Positions 1 through 5,468 of a stretch of 9,326 nucleotides of DNA are shown here, piece after piece. A model generated the notes under the pieces. The model saw only the letters and a list, made by a program, of their open reading frames with translations. It was not told where the DNA came from and made no database searches. Source of the stretch: QQUD01 sp039029915 (GTDB lineage: Bacteria; Chloroflexota; Anaerolineae; Promineifilales; Promineifilaceae); contig JBCCFD010000336.1 in assembly GCA_039029915.1 (NCBI GenBank), forward strand, positions 1-9,326, given 5' to 3'. A program made the position numbers and the translations under genes. How positions within the stretch are numbered: position 1 is the first letter of the stretch; every line of letters starts with the position of its first letter.

Positions 1-81
1 GAATAGAAGCGCGGCAAAAACGGCCGTTTGCCACTTCGATAACCTTAATTTGGATGCGCACGACTGGATTGTTTCATGCAT
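1..81 (-). CDS. Possible N-terminus of a membrane protein (partial, window edge)
   Basis: On the minus strand an ATG at 81-79 opens a frame of 27 codons that runs off the left edge without a stop. The peptide begins MHETIQSC, has a short basic stretch, and ends in a hydrophobic run (KWQTAVFAALLF) that could start a signal anchor or first membrane helix. This suits a membrane protein, but no convincing Shine-Dalgarno lies upstream of the ATG. A competing reading exists: plus frame 2 is open from the edge to a TGA at 98-100 and could be the C-terminus of a rightward gene, ending in HDWIVSCINVSYE. Plus frame 3 is also open, to 83. The strand cannot be decided from 80 bases, so this is a tentative call with no function assigned. 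Confidence 0.28.
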   Translation of the reverse strand, partial: MHETIQSCASKLRLSKWQTAVFAALLF

Positions 82-147
82 AAACGTATCATACGAATGA
101 TTGGGGGTTGATTCAAGCGCCTAGCGTGAGAGATTGGTAATTTTTTT

Positions 148-220
148 AACACTAGAACGCAAAGTGACGAAGAATTTAAGAAAAGAGAACCATTCTTTGT
201 GTCCTCTGTGTCTTTGTGTT
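148..220. repeat. Degenerate inverted repeat of the CTTTGTGTC / CGCAAAG type
   Basis: The right arm (195-220) is made of CTTTGTGTC-like units, and its ends GTGTT (216-220) pair with AACAC (148-152). The left arm (about 148-173) carries the matching but eroded CGCAAAG / GACGAAG units. The element sits just past the stop codon of the minus-strand gene ending at 226. Its transcript would fold weakly there, but no U-tract follows on that strand (a run of A instead), so I do not call it a terminator. Similar low-complexity CGCAAAGACGCAAAG intergenic elements are, from memory, widespread in some environmental bacterial genomes. Confidence 0.45.
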
Positions 221-225
221 GAAAA

Positions 226-996
226 TCAATAAACTTCGTTCAAAGCGCTTCTAAAAAGGGTGTTTAACTGCTCAAGCTGAACCTTTGGTAAATCATAATC
301 GAAAGTGAGTTCACCGTAGCGCGCCATCTCGGCTTCGATAAATTCACTGATTGTATCGATGCGCGGGCCACGGTCTAGCTCGCTGCCCATTTTTTTCTCT
401 TCGATGAGCCGGTAGATGGCGGCCTTGAGTGACGGCTCTAGCCCCACTTTTTCAACCATTGTTTGAAACTCAGTGGGGACGAGACCCAAATCTTTTTCAA
501 GCCACTGCATAGCCAGCAACGGCCGTAACACATAAAAATACTTTTTCACCCATACCGTATCCCCCTGTAAATAGTCGCGGAAGTTGCCCTTGGCCATGTG
601 CCAATAATGATAGGATAGAGCCTTGCGATTGTAGAAAGAGGGCATGAGCTGCCGCATTTGCTCAGCAACCGTGAACTGTTCCCAATAGACAATGGGCGAC
701 CCCAGCCACTCCATCAGCGGCGGGTTTGACCTGCGAAATAGCTGGAGCGATTTACGCAAATCCCAGCCTGAGATATCTAAATCGTCAGTGATCGGGCGTT
801 CAATGACATCTCGTTTTTTCTCTAAATCAATCGAGAGATACCATTCTTGCGAATGGAGATAGATAAAGCGAACGTCATAGTCACTGTTGGCTGATGGAAA
901 TCCCCACGCCCGACTGCCTGATTCACAGGCGTACAAAATCTTGACGTCCTGTTCTGCTTCAATCTGGTGGAGTTCTTTAATAATGAGCTCTTTCAT
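226..996 (-). CDS. RlaP-type nucleotidyltransferase (DNA polymerase beta superfamily)
   Basis: This is a 256-aa protein of the COG3541/RlaP family (RNA-repair-associated pol-beta-type nucleotidyltransferase), near full family length. The N-terminal catalytic module is clear. The GS signature of the superfamily lies in GSRAWGF (residues 27-33), and the metal-binding pair D39-x-D41 lies in SDYDVR. A likely third carboxylate is D74 in DDLDISGWDL. The helical remainder holds the family-like RRSNPPLMEWL (88-98) and VLRPLLA (156-162). Such enzymes transfer nucleotides to an unidentified, possibly RNA, acceptor. The RNA ligase seen beside some relatives is absent here. The ATG at 996 has AGGA 11 nt upstream on its strand, a long spacing. 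The gene is divergent from the methyltransferase at 1091. The family call is firm and the substrate is unknown. Confidence 0.86.
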   Translation of the reverse strand: MKELIIKELHQIEAEQDVKILYACESGSRAWGFPSANSDYDVRFIYLHSQEWYLSIDLEKKRDVIERPITDDLDISGWDLRKSLQLFRRSNPPLMEWLGSPIVYWEQFTVAEQMRQLMPSFYNRKALSYHYWHMAKGNFRDYLQGDTVWVKKYFYVLRPLLAMQWLEKDLGLVPTEFQTMVEKVGLEPSLKAAIYRLIEEKKMGSELDRGPRIDTISEFIEAEMARYGELTFDYDLPKVQLEQLNTLFRSALNEVY

Positions 997-1090
997 GGGG
1001 TTTCTTATCCTAACTTTGGCTGATCATCTTATTTTTTGTGTACAAAGATAAATTATCATAGCAGAAATGACGTGTGATTTGGGAGGTCAT
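997..1090. promoter_or_regulatory. Divergent intergenic region with likely back-to-back promoters
   Basis: These 94 bases separate the divergent start codons at 996 (minus) and 1091 (plus), so promoters for both genes should lie here. The middle (about 1030-1060) is very AT-rich with a TGTACA palindrome, as expected for -10/-35 elements. I cannot point to a convincing sigma-70 pair with 16-18 bp spacing on either strand. The call rests on gene orientation and composition. Confidence 0.35.
1081..1086 (+). promoter_or_regulatory. Ribosome binding site fixing the methyltransferase start
   Basis: GGGAGG lies four bases before ATG 1091. An in-frame ATG at 1067 would place this purine tract inside the coding region and has no comparable site of its own. 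The shorter protein, beginning MEKFEP, is therefore preferred. Confidence 0.75.
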
Positions 1091-1840
1091 ATGGAAAAAT
1101 TTGAACCGACAAAACGATTTACGAACCGTGCCAAGAATTATGTCAAGTTTAGACCGTCTTACCCAACGGCCGTTTATGAGTGCTTACAAGCTGAATGTGG
1201 TTTGGACAAAACGGCCGTTATTGCTGACATTGGCTCAGGCACAGGCTTATTTACCGAGCTGTTTTTAAAGCAAGGAAATGTTGTGCATGGTATTGAACCA
1301 AATCGGGGCATGCGTGAAGCGGGTGAATTTTATTTAAAAAAATATGCCAAATTCAAAAGCGTGAACGGCACCGCCGAGAAGACAACTTTGCCAGCCAATA
1401 GCGTTGATTTTATTGTAGCGGGGCAAGCAGCCCACTGGTTTGAGCTTCAATCTGCTCGCCGAGAATTTGTGCGTATTCTTAAACTCGGCGGCACGATTGC
1501 TTTGTCTTGGAATCGGTTTGATACAAATGGGTCTGCGTTTATGAAGGCGTATGAGGAATTTTACGGCCGTTTTTCAACATTAAAACCCGAAGATAATACG
1601 CACGGCCCAACCGACATCCCCACAATCTTAATGGGGAAAGGGTATCAACGTCGCATTTTTCCAAACCCTCGACGTATCAATTTTGAAAACTTTGAGGGAG
1701 GTGTGTTGTCAAGTTCCGTCATGCCTTTAGAAAACCCAGAGCTACGTCCTGCCATTCGCGACTTGTTTGAAAAGTTTGTGGAAAATGGAGAAGTGGAGCT
1801 TTTGAATCAATCCCATCTTCTATTCAAGATACAAAAATGA
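1091..1840 (+). CDS. Class I SAM-dependent methyltransferase
   Basis: This is a 249-aa cytosolic methyltransferase. The N-terminus carries RFTNRAKNYVKFRPSYP (residues 9-25), typical of one Methyltransf_11-type subgroup. Motif I, VIADIGSGTGLFT (43-55), supplies the glycine-rich SAM loop. HGIEPN (66-71) gives the acidic ribose-binding residue E69. NGTAEKTTLP (92-101) matches the adenine-contacting segment. FIVAGQAAHWF (107-117) and RILKLGGTIAL (129-139) are motifs II and III. The C-terminal third forms the variable substrate lid, so the substrate (small molecule or other) cannot be told. An in-frame ATG 24 bases upstream was rejected in favour of the start behind GGGAGG. The gene holds three ACGGCCGT palindromes, the densest in the window, and its stop codon lies within the hairpin at 1838-1868. 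Confidence 0.88.
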   Translation: MEKFEPTKRFTNRAKNYVKFRPSYPTAVYECLQAECGLDKTAVIADIGSGTGLFTELFLKQGNVVHGIEPNRGMREAGEFYLKKYAKFKSVNGTAEKTTLPANSVDFIVAGQAAHWFELQSARREFVRILKLGGTIALSWNRFDTNGSAFMKAYEEFYGRFSTLKPEDNTHGPTDIPTILMGKGYQRRIFPNPRRINFENFEGGVLSSSVMPLENPELRPAIRDLFEKFVENGEVELLNQSHLLFKIQK

Positions 1841-1868
1841 GATAGAGAAAACTAATTTCTCTATCTCA
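1838..1868 (-). terminator. Perfect 13-bp hairpin, terminator for the leftward genes
   Basis: The arms at 1838-1850 (TGAGATAGAGAAA) and 1856-1868 (TTTCTCTATCTCA) pair perfectly around a 5-nt loop. Read on the minus strand, the stem is followed by TTTTTGT (1837-1831), a short but canonical U-tract. It is therefore best read as the intrinsic terminator for the minus-strand unit ending at 1975. On the plus strand it overlaps the TGA of the methyltransferase and lacks a T-run, so there it may only protect the 3' end or act weakly. Confidence 0.7.
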
Positions 1869-1974
1869 CGCTTGCAGATTCTTTCCGTTGAGTGCGCCCT
1901 TTAGTGGAAAATTTTTATTCTGACTTGCGGCGCTCAAGAAATTGGAATCTGCCAAATAACCTATTCGATTGTTG

Positions 1975-2424
1975 CTATTTGCTGATTGCCATTGAGGGCT
2001 TTTTGGCTGTGCGCAGTGCGCCTCGCCCAGCTTGGAAGAGGATGATCATGATAAAAACGATCCCTAGTGTGGCGTTTTCCATCAGATTGATAGGTACTCC
2101 TGCAGAGGCGGCGCTTTCGACCGAATCAGACAATGAGCCGCCATAGCTGGATGCCGTTAAGTAGGCGACGATAAAGCCGGAGTTAAACCCTAGCCCAATG
2201 AGTGCTGGGATAACTGTTTCGTCTCGGAACCAAACGAGGTAGAGGACGATAACGGCCGTTGTTGCCGTGAAGACCAAGAACCAAACGAGATGGACTCTTG
2301 AGTGGGGTGCCCAGGCTGGGTTTAGTAGGTGACTTTCATTGAGGTCTGCACTGGCTGGAACATACGCATAGTAGATAGTCATCAGGGTGATTAATATTTT
2401 GACGATAATTCTTGAGTATTTCAT
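1975..2424 (-). CDS. Small four-helix membrane protein (possibly DUF6640-like)
   Basis: This 149-aa integral membrane protein has four hydrophobic segments, at about residues 7-23, 47-66, 71-91 and 115-132. A conserved-looking polar loop, DLNESHLLNPAWAPHSRVH (27-45), lies between helices 1 and 2. The pattern of an N-x-S/T-H followed by NPxWxPHxRxH resembles what I recall of DUF6640 proteins, but I cannot confirm it. No function is known. The start ATG at 2424 has AAGGAG eight bases upstream on its strand (plus 2433-2438). It lies 62 bp downstream of the lipoprotein gene in the same direction and probably shares its transcript, which should end at the 1838-1868 hairpin. One ACGGCCGT site falls in helix 2, encoding Thr-Ala-Val. 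Confidence 0.72.
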   Translation of the reverse strand: MKYSRIIVKILITLMTIYYAYVPASADLNESHLLNPAWAPHSRVHLVWFLVFTATTAVIVLYLVWFRDETVIPALIGLGFNSGFIVAYLTASSYGGSLSDSVESAASAGVPINLMENATLGIVFIMIILFQAGRGALRTAKKPSMAISK

Positions 2425-2486
2425 GATTCTTTCTCCTTACTTGCTTGAGTTGCTGATTTTTGCTGTCGTCACTCACGAATGACTTA

Positions 2487-3194
2487 TCACGAAGATGGGT
2501 CCTCAACCGTCATCCGACAGAGAAGCGTGTTATCCGTCTCCAAATCTGGACCCCAAATCAGTTTGGCTGAAGAGTTCCAGCTAATGGCGTCATATCCGTC
2601 TTTTGGACTCACATCAAGAGCGCGATGAACCGTGGTCGCGGTCCAACTGCTGTCATCAAAGTCGGCCATTTGCCAGCCGACCGGTTCACCGGAGTCGATA
2701 AAATCACAGGGGGCAGAACCCTCGGTGGGATTGGCTTCGTTTTCGCATGACTTATCCAACGGGGCTTGATGAACAACCAAGCAAGCCATATCGGCATTAG
2801 TCACGGCCACGACGCTGTTTGAATTAAGGTCGGTAAGTTGCATAATGAAGCCACCATCTCCCATTTGTTGGTTGTTGGCCCCGATATATTCGAGCCCTGT
2901 GTCGTTTTCCTTATAATCTTTGAGAATAAAGTTGAGCCGAAGTGGGTAATCCGCTTCAAACGTAACGCTTTCGGCATTAAAGGAGCGTTCGGTCGTAATC
3001 GAAACACTATCTTCAACAATAAGCGTGTCGCCTAAATAGGCGGCAAACCAATTATCGGCCCACCCTTCCAATTTAAATGAGGTTGAACCCGTTAATGTAC
3101 TGTTCGTCGTTTCCGAAACTTCCCCACTTGAAGCACTGCTACAAGCAGAAATGAAAGCAATTAAAATTATCAATAAAGCAAGTTGTTTTTTCAT
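2487..3194 (-). CDS. Secreted lipoprotein of unknown function
   Basis: This is a 235-aa predicted lipoprotein. A basic start (MKK), a hydrophobic core (residues 5-16) and a lipobox ISAC with C18 as the lipidated cysteine are followed by a Ser/Thr-rich linker (19-39). The mature part is acidic and Trp-rich and has four further cysteines (C138, C150, C163, C226), enough for two disulfides. The C-terminal stretch GWQMADFDDSSWTA (173-186), then IWGPDLETDNTLLCR (213-227), looks like the FDDSxW pattern of galactose-binding-like jelly-roll domains, so binding of sugar or polymer is possible but unproven. An upstream in-frame ATG (3221) would add nine residues. The start at 3194 is chosen because GGAGG lies eight bases before it and the signal peptide then begins directly with MKK. 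Confidence 0.75.
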   Translation of the reverse strand: MKKQLALLIILIAFISACSSASSGEVSETTNSTLTGSTSFKLEGWADNWFAAYLGDTLIVEDSVSITTERSFNAESVTFEADYPLRLNFILKDYKENDTGLEYIGANNQQMGDGGFIMQLTDLNSNSVVAVTNADMACLVVHQAPLDKSCENEANPTEGSAPCDFIDSGEPVGWQMADFDDSSWTATTVHRALDVSPKDGYDAISWNSSAKLIWGPDLETDNTLLCRMTVEDPSS

Positions 3195-3202
3195 AATGAT
3201 AT

Positions 3203-3207
3203 CCTCC
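3203..3207 (-). promoter_or_regulatory. Ribosome binding site fixing the lipoprotein start
   Basis: CCTCC on the plus strand is GGAGG on the coding strand, eight bases before the ATG at 3194-3192. The longer reading frame from 3221 would begin within the leader and spoil the signal peptide. Confidence 0.7.
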
Positions 3208-3216
3208 ATAATTATT

Positions 3217-3280
3217 AGCATTTCAAAGGTGATTGAGAAGCTGAAATGCCGAAATGCTGAGAAGCTGAACGGCTAACCAG
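3217..3280. repeat. Short direct and inverted repeats in a divergent intergenic region
   Basis: GAGAAGCTGAA occurs at 3235-3245 and again at 3259-3269. GAAATGC occurs at 3243-3249 and 3251-3257. AGCATTTC at 3217-3224 is the exact inverted copy of GAAATGCT at 3251-3258, so a stem-loop of 8 bp can form. The block lies between the divergent lipoprotein and kinase genes. It may be a decayed intergenic repeat element or a regulator-binding region. Confidence 0.4.
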
Positions 3281-3363
3281 CTATGTCTCAATCCTAATCA
3301 ATTTTGCTATGTGATACATCCGCCAAACGCTGATTTTGGGGTAGACGATAGTGGTATCTTTAG

Positions 3364-3386
3364 CGGAAGGAGGAATTCTCCTTTTG
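3364..3386 (+). promoter_or_regulatory. Leader hairpin enclosing an AAGGAGG sequence upstream of the kinase
   Basis: AAGGAG (3367-3372) pairs exactly with CTCCTT (3378-3383) around GAATT. Two G-T pairs and one C-G pair extend the stem to 3364 and 3386. The purine arm is a consensus Shine-Dalgarno, yet it ends more than 50 nt before the kinase ATG at 3427, which itself has only a poor site. A regulatory role is inference. Confidence 0.3.
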
Positions 3387-3426
3387 GCGTATTGTTGGTG
3401 AAAAATGGATTTGGTATCCTTTAAAG

Positions 3427-4653
3427 ATGGCAGACGCAAATAAGGAATCCCAACTGACAACTCATCCCCAATTTCGCCAAATTGCATTGGTTGTTTATAT
3501 TGGGGTGTTTTTGATCGGTTTACTAGATTGGCTTTCTGGCCGCCCCCCCTCAACGCTTTGGGAAATCGACCCAACGATTCGATTGACTATTTTCTGTGTG
3601 GCCATGAGTTTGCTCATCCTTATGGAGATTGGACGTCAATCGATCTTCAAGTCACACATGCTAGTATGGGGTAGACTTTATCTCATTGTGACTATCATTT
3701 TGGGTGGGATTGTCCTGGCGATCTCAAACTACTTTTATTCACAACTACTCTTTCTGGTTACCATTTTATTTTCAGAATTAACGTTCCAACGTCGAATTCG
3801 AGCCATAACTATTCTTACAATATTTATGTTGCTCTTTGCAAGAATGGCCTTTGGTCCCCGAGGGGACTTTATCTCATCAAGAGATTTAGAGAATTTGGCT
3901 ATCTACATTTTAGCGATGCTCCTTATCATGATGTTGGCGCGTTTAATTAAGCGTGAATCTTCACAGCGGCAGAATCTTGAGAAATTGAATAATGATCTCA
4001 AGTCATCTCATCACCAGCTGCAAGCAAGCACAGAACAGCTTGCTGAAATGGCTGTTGTCAATGAGCGTAATCGACTAGCTCGGGATATTCATGATGGGTT
4101 AGGGCATCATTTAGCGGCCGTTAACATTCAACTAGAGATGGGTATGAAGCTTTACGAGCAAGACCCTGAGGCAACCTTAAAAGCTATGGAGGCAGCCAAA
4201 ACAGCAGCCAAAGAAGCACTCAATGATGTTCGTAATTCAGTGCAAACTTTGCGGGAAGCTGATGAGCAGTTTGAACTCGAACCGGCGATCAAGCTCCTAA
4301 TTGAGCGATTTCAGAATCAAGAGTTTGACATAAGGCTGAAGATTGACGGGGATGAAGCAGACTATTCACAAGTAAGTCGAATGGTTTTGTATCGTGCAGT
4401 TCAAGAAGGTTTGACGAATGCACACAAGCATGCGTCTGCTACCCGGGTGAGCTTGTGGTTGCAGTTCAAAAATGAGCAAGCTCATTTACGAATTGTGGAT
4501 AATGGTTCAGGATTTGATGCCGAAACTCGAACTCGGGGGATGGGTTTGCAAGGTATTCGCGAGCGAGTTGCTAAATTGGGTGGCTCATTTGCGATTGATA
4601 GCCGAAAAAGTGAAGGGACGGTATTGGATATTTTGATACCAAATAGTGTATAA
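3427..4653 (+). CDS. NarL/DesK-type sensor histidine kinase
   Basis: This 408-aa membrane kinase works with the regulator at 4662. Six hydrophobic segments (about residues 20-36, 52-70, 82-100, 105-120, 125-142 and 156-173) form a compact N-terminal sensor with almost no extracytoplasmic domain, so the signal is probably membrane-borne or intramembrane. A coiled coil (about 175-215) leads to the HisKA_3 H-box ERNRLARDIHDGLGHHL (213-229) with phosphoacceptor H222. The HATPase domain shows the N-box QEGLTNAHKHA (326-336, N331), G1 DNGSGFD (358-364) and G2 GMGLQGIRERV (371-381), all intact. The in-frame stop at 3361-3363 and the absence of any ATG, GTG or TTG codon between it and 3427 fix the start, although the ribosome binding site is weak. 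The stimulus is unknown. Confidence 0.92.
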   Translation: MADANKESQLTTHPQFRQIALVVYIGVFLIGLLDWLSGRPPSTLWEIDPTIRLTIFCVAMSLLILMEIGRQSIFKSHMLVWGRLYLIVTIILGGIVLAISNYFYSQLLFLVTILFSELTFQRRIRAITILTIFMLLFARMAFGPRGDFISSRDLENLAIYILAMLLIMMLARLIKRESSQRQNLEKLNNDLKSSHHQLQASTEQLAEMAVVNERNRLARDIHDGLGHHLAAVNIQLEMGMKLYEQDPEATLKAMEAAKTAAKEALNDVRNSVQTLREADEQFELEPAIKLLIERFQNQEFDIRLKIDGDEADYSQVSRMVLYRAVQEGLTNAHKHASATRVSLWLQFKNEQAHLRIVDNGSGFDAETRTRGMGLQGIRERVAKLGGSFAIDSRKSEGTVLDILIPNSV

Positions 4654-4661
4654 AACTAGAG

Positions 4662-5327
4662 ATGAGCAATAGAATGCCAATTCACGTTTTAGTAGCCGAT
4701 GATCAACAATTGATCCGCCAAGGAATTGCCACGCTTCTTGATTTGGAGTCGGATATTTCGGTTGTTGGGCAAGCCGAGAATGGCGAAACGACCGTTACTC
4801 TTACCCAACAGCATCAACCAGACCTTGTTTTGATGGACATTCAAATGCCTGGCATGGATGGAATCGAAGCATTAACCCAGATTCGTACGTTGCTGCCAAC
4901 CTGTAAAGTGTTAATGTTGACAACCTTTTCCAATGATCATTACATTATTCAGTCGATGAAGGCCGGTGCCTGTGGCTACCTGCTTAAGGACATTCCCTCG
5001 GCCGATTTAGCGCAGGCTGTTCGATTGGCGCATGCGGGTATTTATCAGCTTGACCCCAATGTGGCGGGTAAGCTGGTGGGCAATCTTTTTGCTGAAAAAG
5101 ATCGCGCGTCAGAAACGGCCGTTTCTGAGCCAGACATCCCCGTCACCCCACGCGAGCTAGACGTCCTGCGCATGCTCTCCTCAGGCGCGTCCAACCGTGA
5201 GATTGCCGAAAAGCTCATCATCAGCGAAGGCACCGTCAAAAAACATATCTCCAATATCCTCAACACCCTTGACCTACGTGACCGCACCCAAGCGGCTATT
5301 TATGCGGTGCAGCACGGGATCACCTAG
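4662..5327 (+). CDS. NarL/FixJ-family response regulator (REC plus LuxR-type HTH)
   Basis: This 221-aa DNA-binding regulator lies eight bases after the kinase stop and is almost certainly its partner. The receiver domain (about residues 7-122) has the acidic pair D13-D14, phosphoacceptor D59 (LVLMDIQMPGMDG), the switch threonine T87 or T88 and K109. The C-terminal LuxR-type helix-turn-helix (about 161-215) contains TPRELDVLRMLSSGASNREI and SEGTVKKHISNIL. A second ATG at 4674 would give MPIHVLVADD, the more usual beginning of such proteins. Neither start has a clear ribosome binding site, so the first four residues are uncertain. The interdomain linker carries a 20-bp perfect palindrome centred on ACGGCCGT. 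Targets are unknown. The MFS-led gene run downstream is a candidate by position only. Confidence 0.93.
   Translation: MSNRMPIHVLVADDQQLIRQGIATLLDLESDISVVGQAENGETTVTLTQQHQPDLVLMDIQMPGMDGIEALTQIRTLLPTCKVLMLTTFSNDHYIIQSMKAGACGYLLKDIPSADLAQAVRLAHAGIYQLDPNVAGKLVGNLFAEKDRASETAVSEPDIPVTPRELDVLRMLSSGASNREIAEKLIISEGTVKKHISNILNTLDLRDRTQAAIYAVQHGIT
5109..5128. repeat. 20-bp perfect palindrome inside the regulator gene
   Basis: TCAGAAACGGCCGTTTCTGA reads the same on both strands, extending the ACGGCCGT octamer by six bases on each side. It encodes Ser-Glu-Thr-Ala-Val-Ser-Glu in the linker between the receiver and HTH domains, where protein constraint is low. It is the longest symmetric version of the iterated palindrome in the window. 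Confidence 0.9.
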
Positions 5328-5331
5328 GAAT

Positions 5332-5419
5332 GTTTCAGGTATCAGGTATCAGATGTCCGGGGTGGCTAAGTGCCTGACACCTGACACCTGACACTTCGCA
5401 CCTGACACCCCGACACCTG
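5332..5419. repeat. Intergenic hairpin built from 7-bp CCTGACA / TCAGGTA tandem units
   Basis: The left part has TCAGGTA twice in tandem plus a variant (5335-5355). The right part has CCTGACA three times in tandem (5373-5393), a fourth copy at 5401-5407 and a degenerate GACACCTG end (5412-5419). The two parts are inverted copies with a 7-bp period. Positions 5332-5352 match the reverse complement of 5374-5394 at 18 of 21 places. Two of the three differences become G-U pairs in a minus-strand transcript but A-C mismatches in a plus-strand one. It fills the gap between the regulator and the MFS gene and has no U-tract, so it is a repeat element rather than a plain terminator, though it may attenuate read-through. 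Confidence 0.7.
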
Positions 5420-5468
5420 CCCAAAAGCATAGCTACTCCCCTTAAAATCATTGTGCTACCATTGGCGA

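Noticed and set aside
148..220. Intrinsic terminator for the RlaP-type gene
   Set aside because: The stem is imperfect and is followed by A rather than U on the transcribed strand.
1892..2146. Plus-strand reading frame of 84 codons
   Set aside because: It overlaps the minus-strand membrane protein gene, which has a strong ribosome binding site and clear helices. The plus frame has no good start signal.
3384..3401. Five-codon leader peptide (TTG to TGA) behind AAGGAGG
   Set aside because: The spacing (10 nt) is tolerable, but the start is TTG, the peptide is tiny and the Shine-Dalgarno is inside a stem. Chance is the simpler explanation.
3281..3574. Minus-strand frame of 97 codons between lipoprotein and kinase
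   Set aside because: It runs into the kinase N-terminus on the other strand, has no ribosome binding site and no recognisable protein features.
4114..4121. GCGGCCGT in the kinase gene as a twelfth palindrome copy
   Set aside because: It differs from ACGGCCGT at one position and is no longer symmetric. It may be a decayed copy but was not counted.
5045..5287. Minus-strand frame opposite the regulator HTH domain
   Set aside because: Composition is Ser/Arg-rich, as expected for an antisense shadow of a conserved domain.
5332..5419. CRISPR-like array
   Set aside because: The units are 7 bp in direct tandem with inverted counterparts. There are no spacers and no cas genes.
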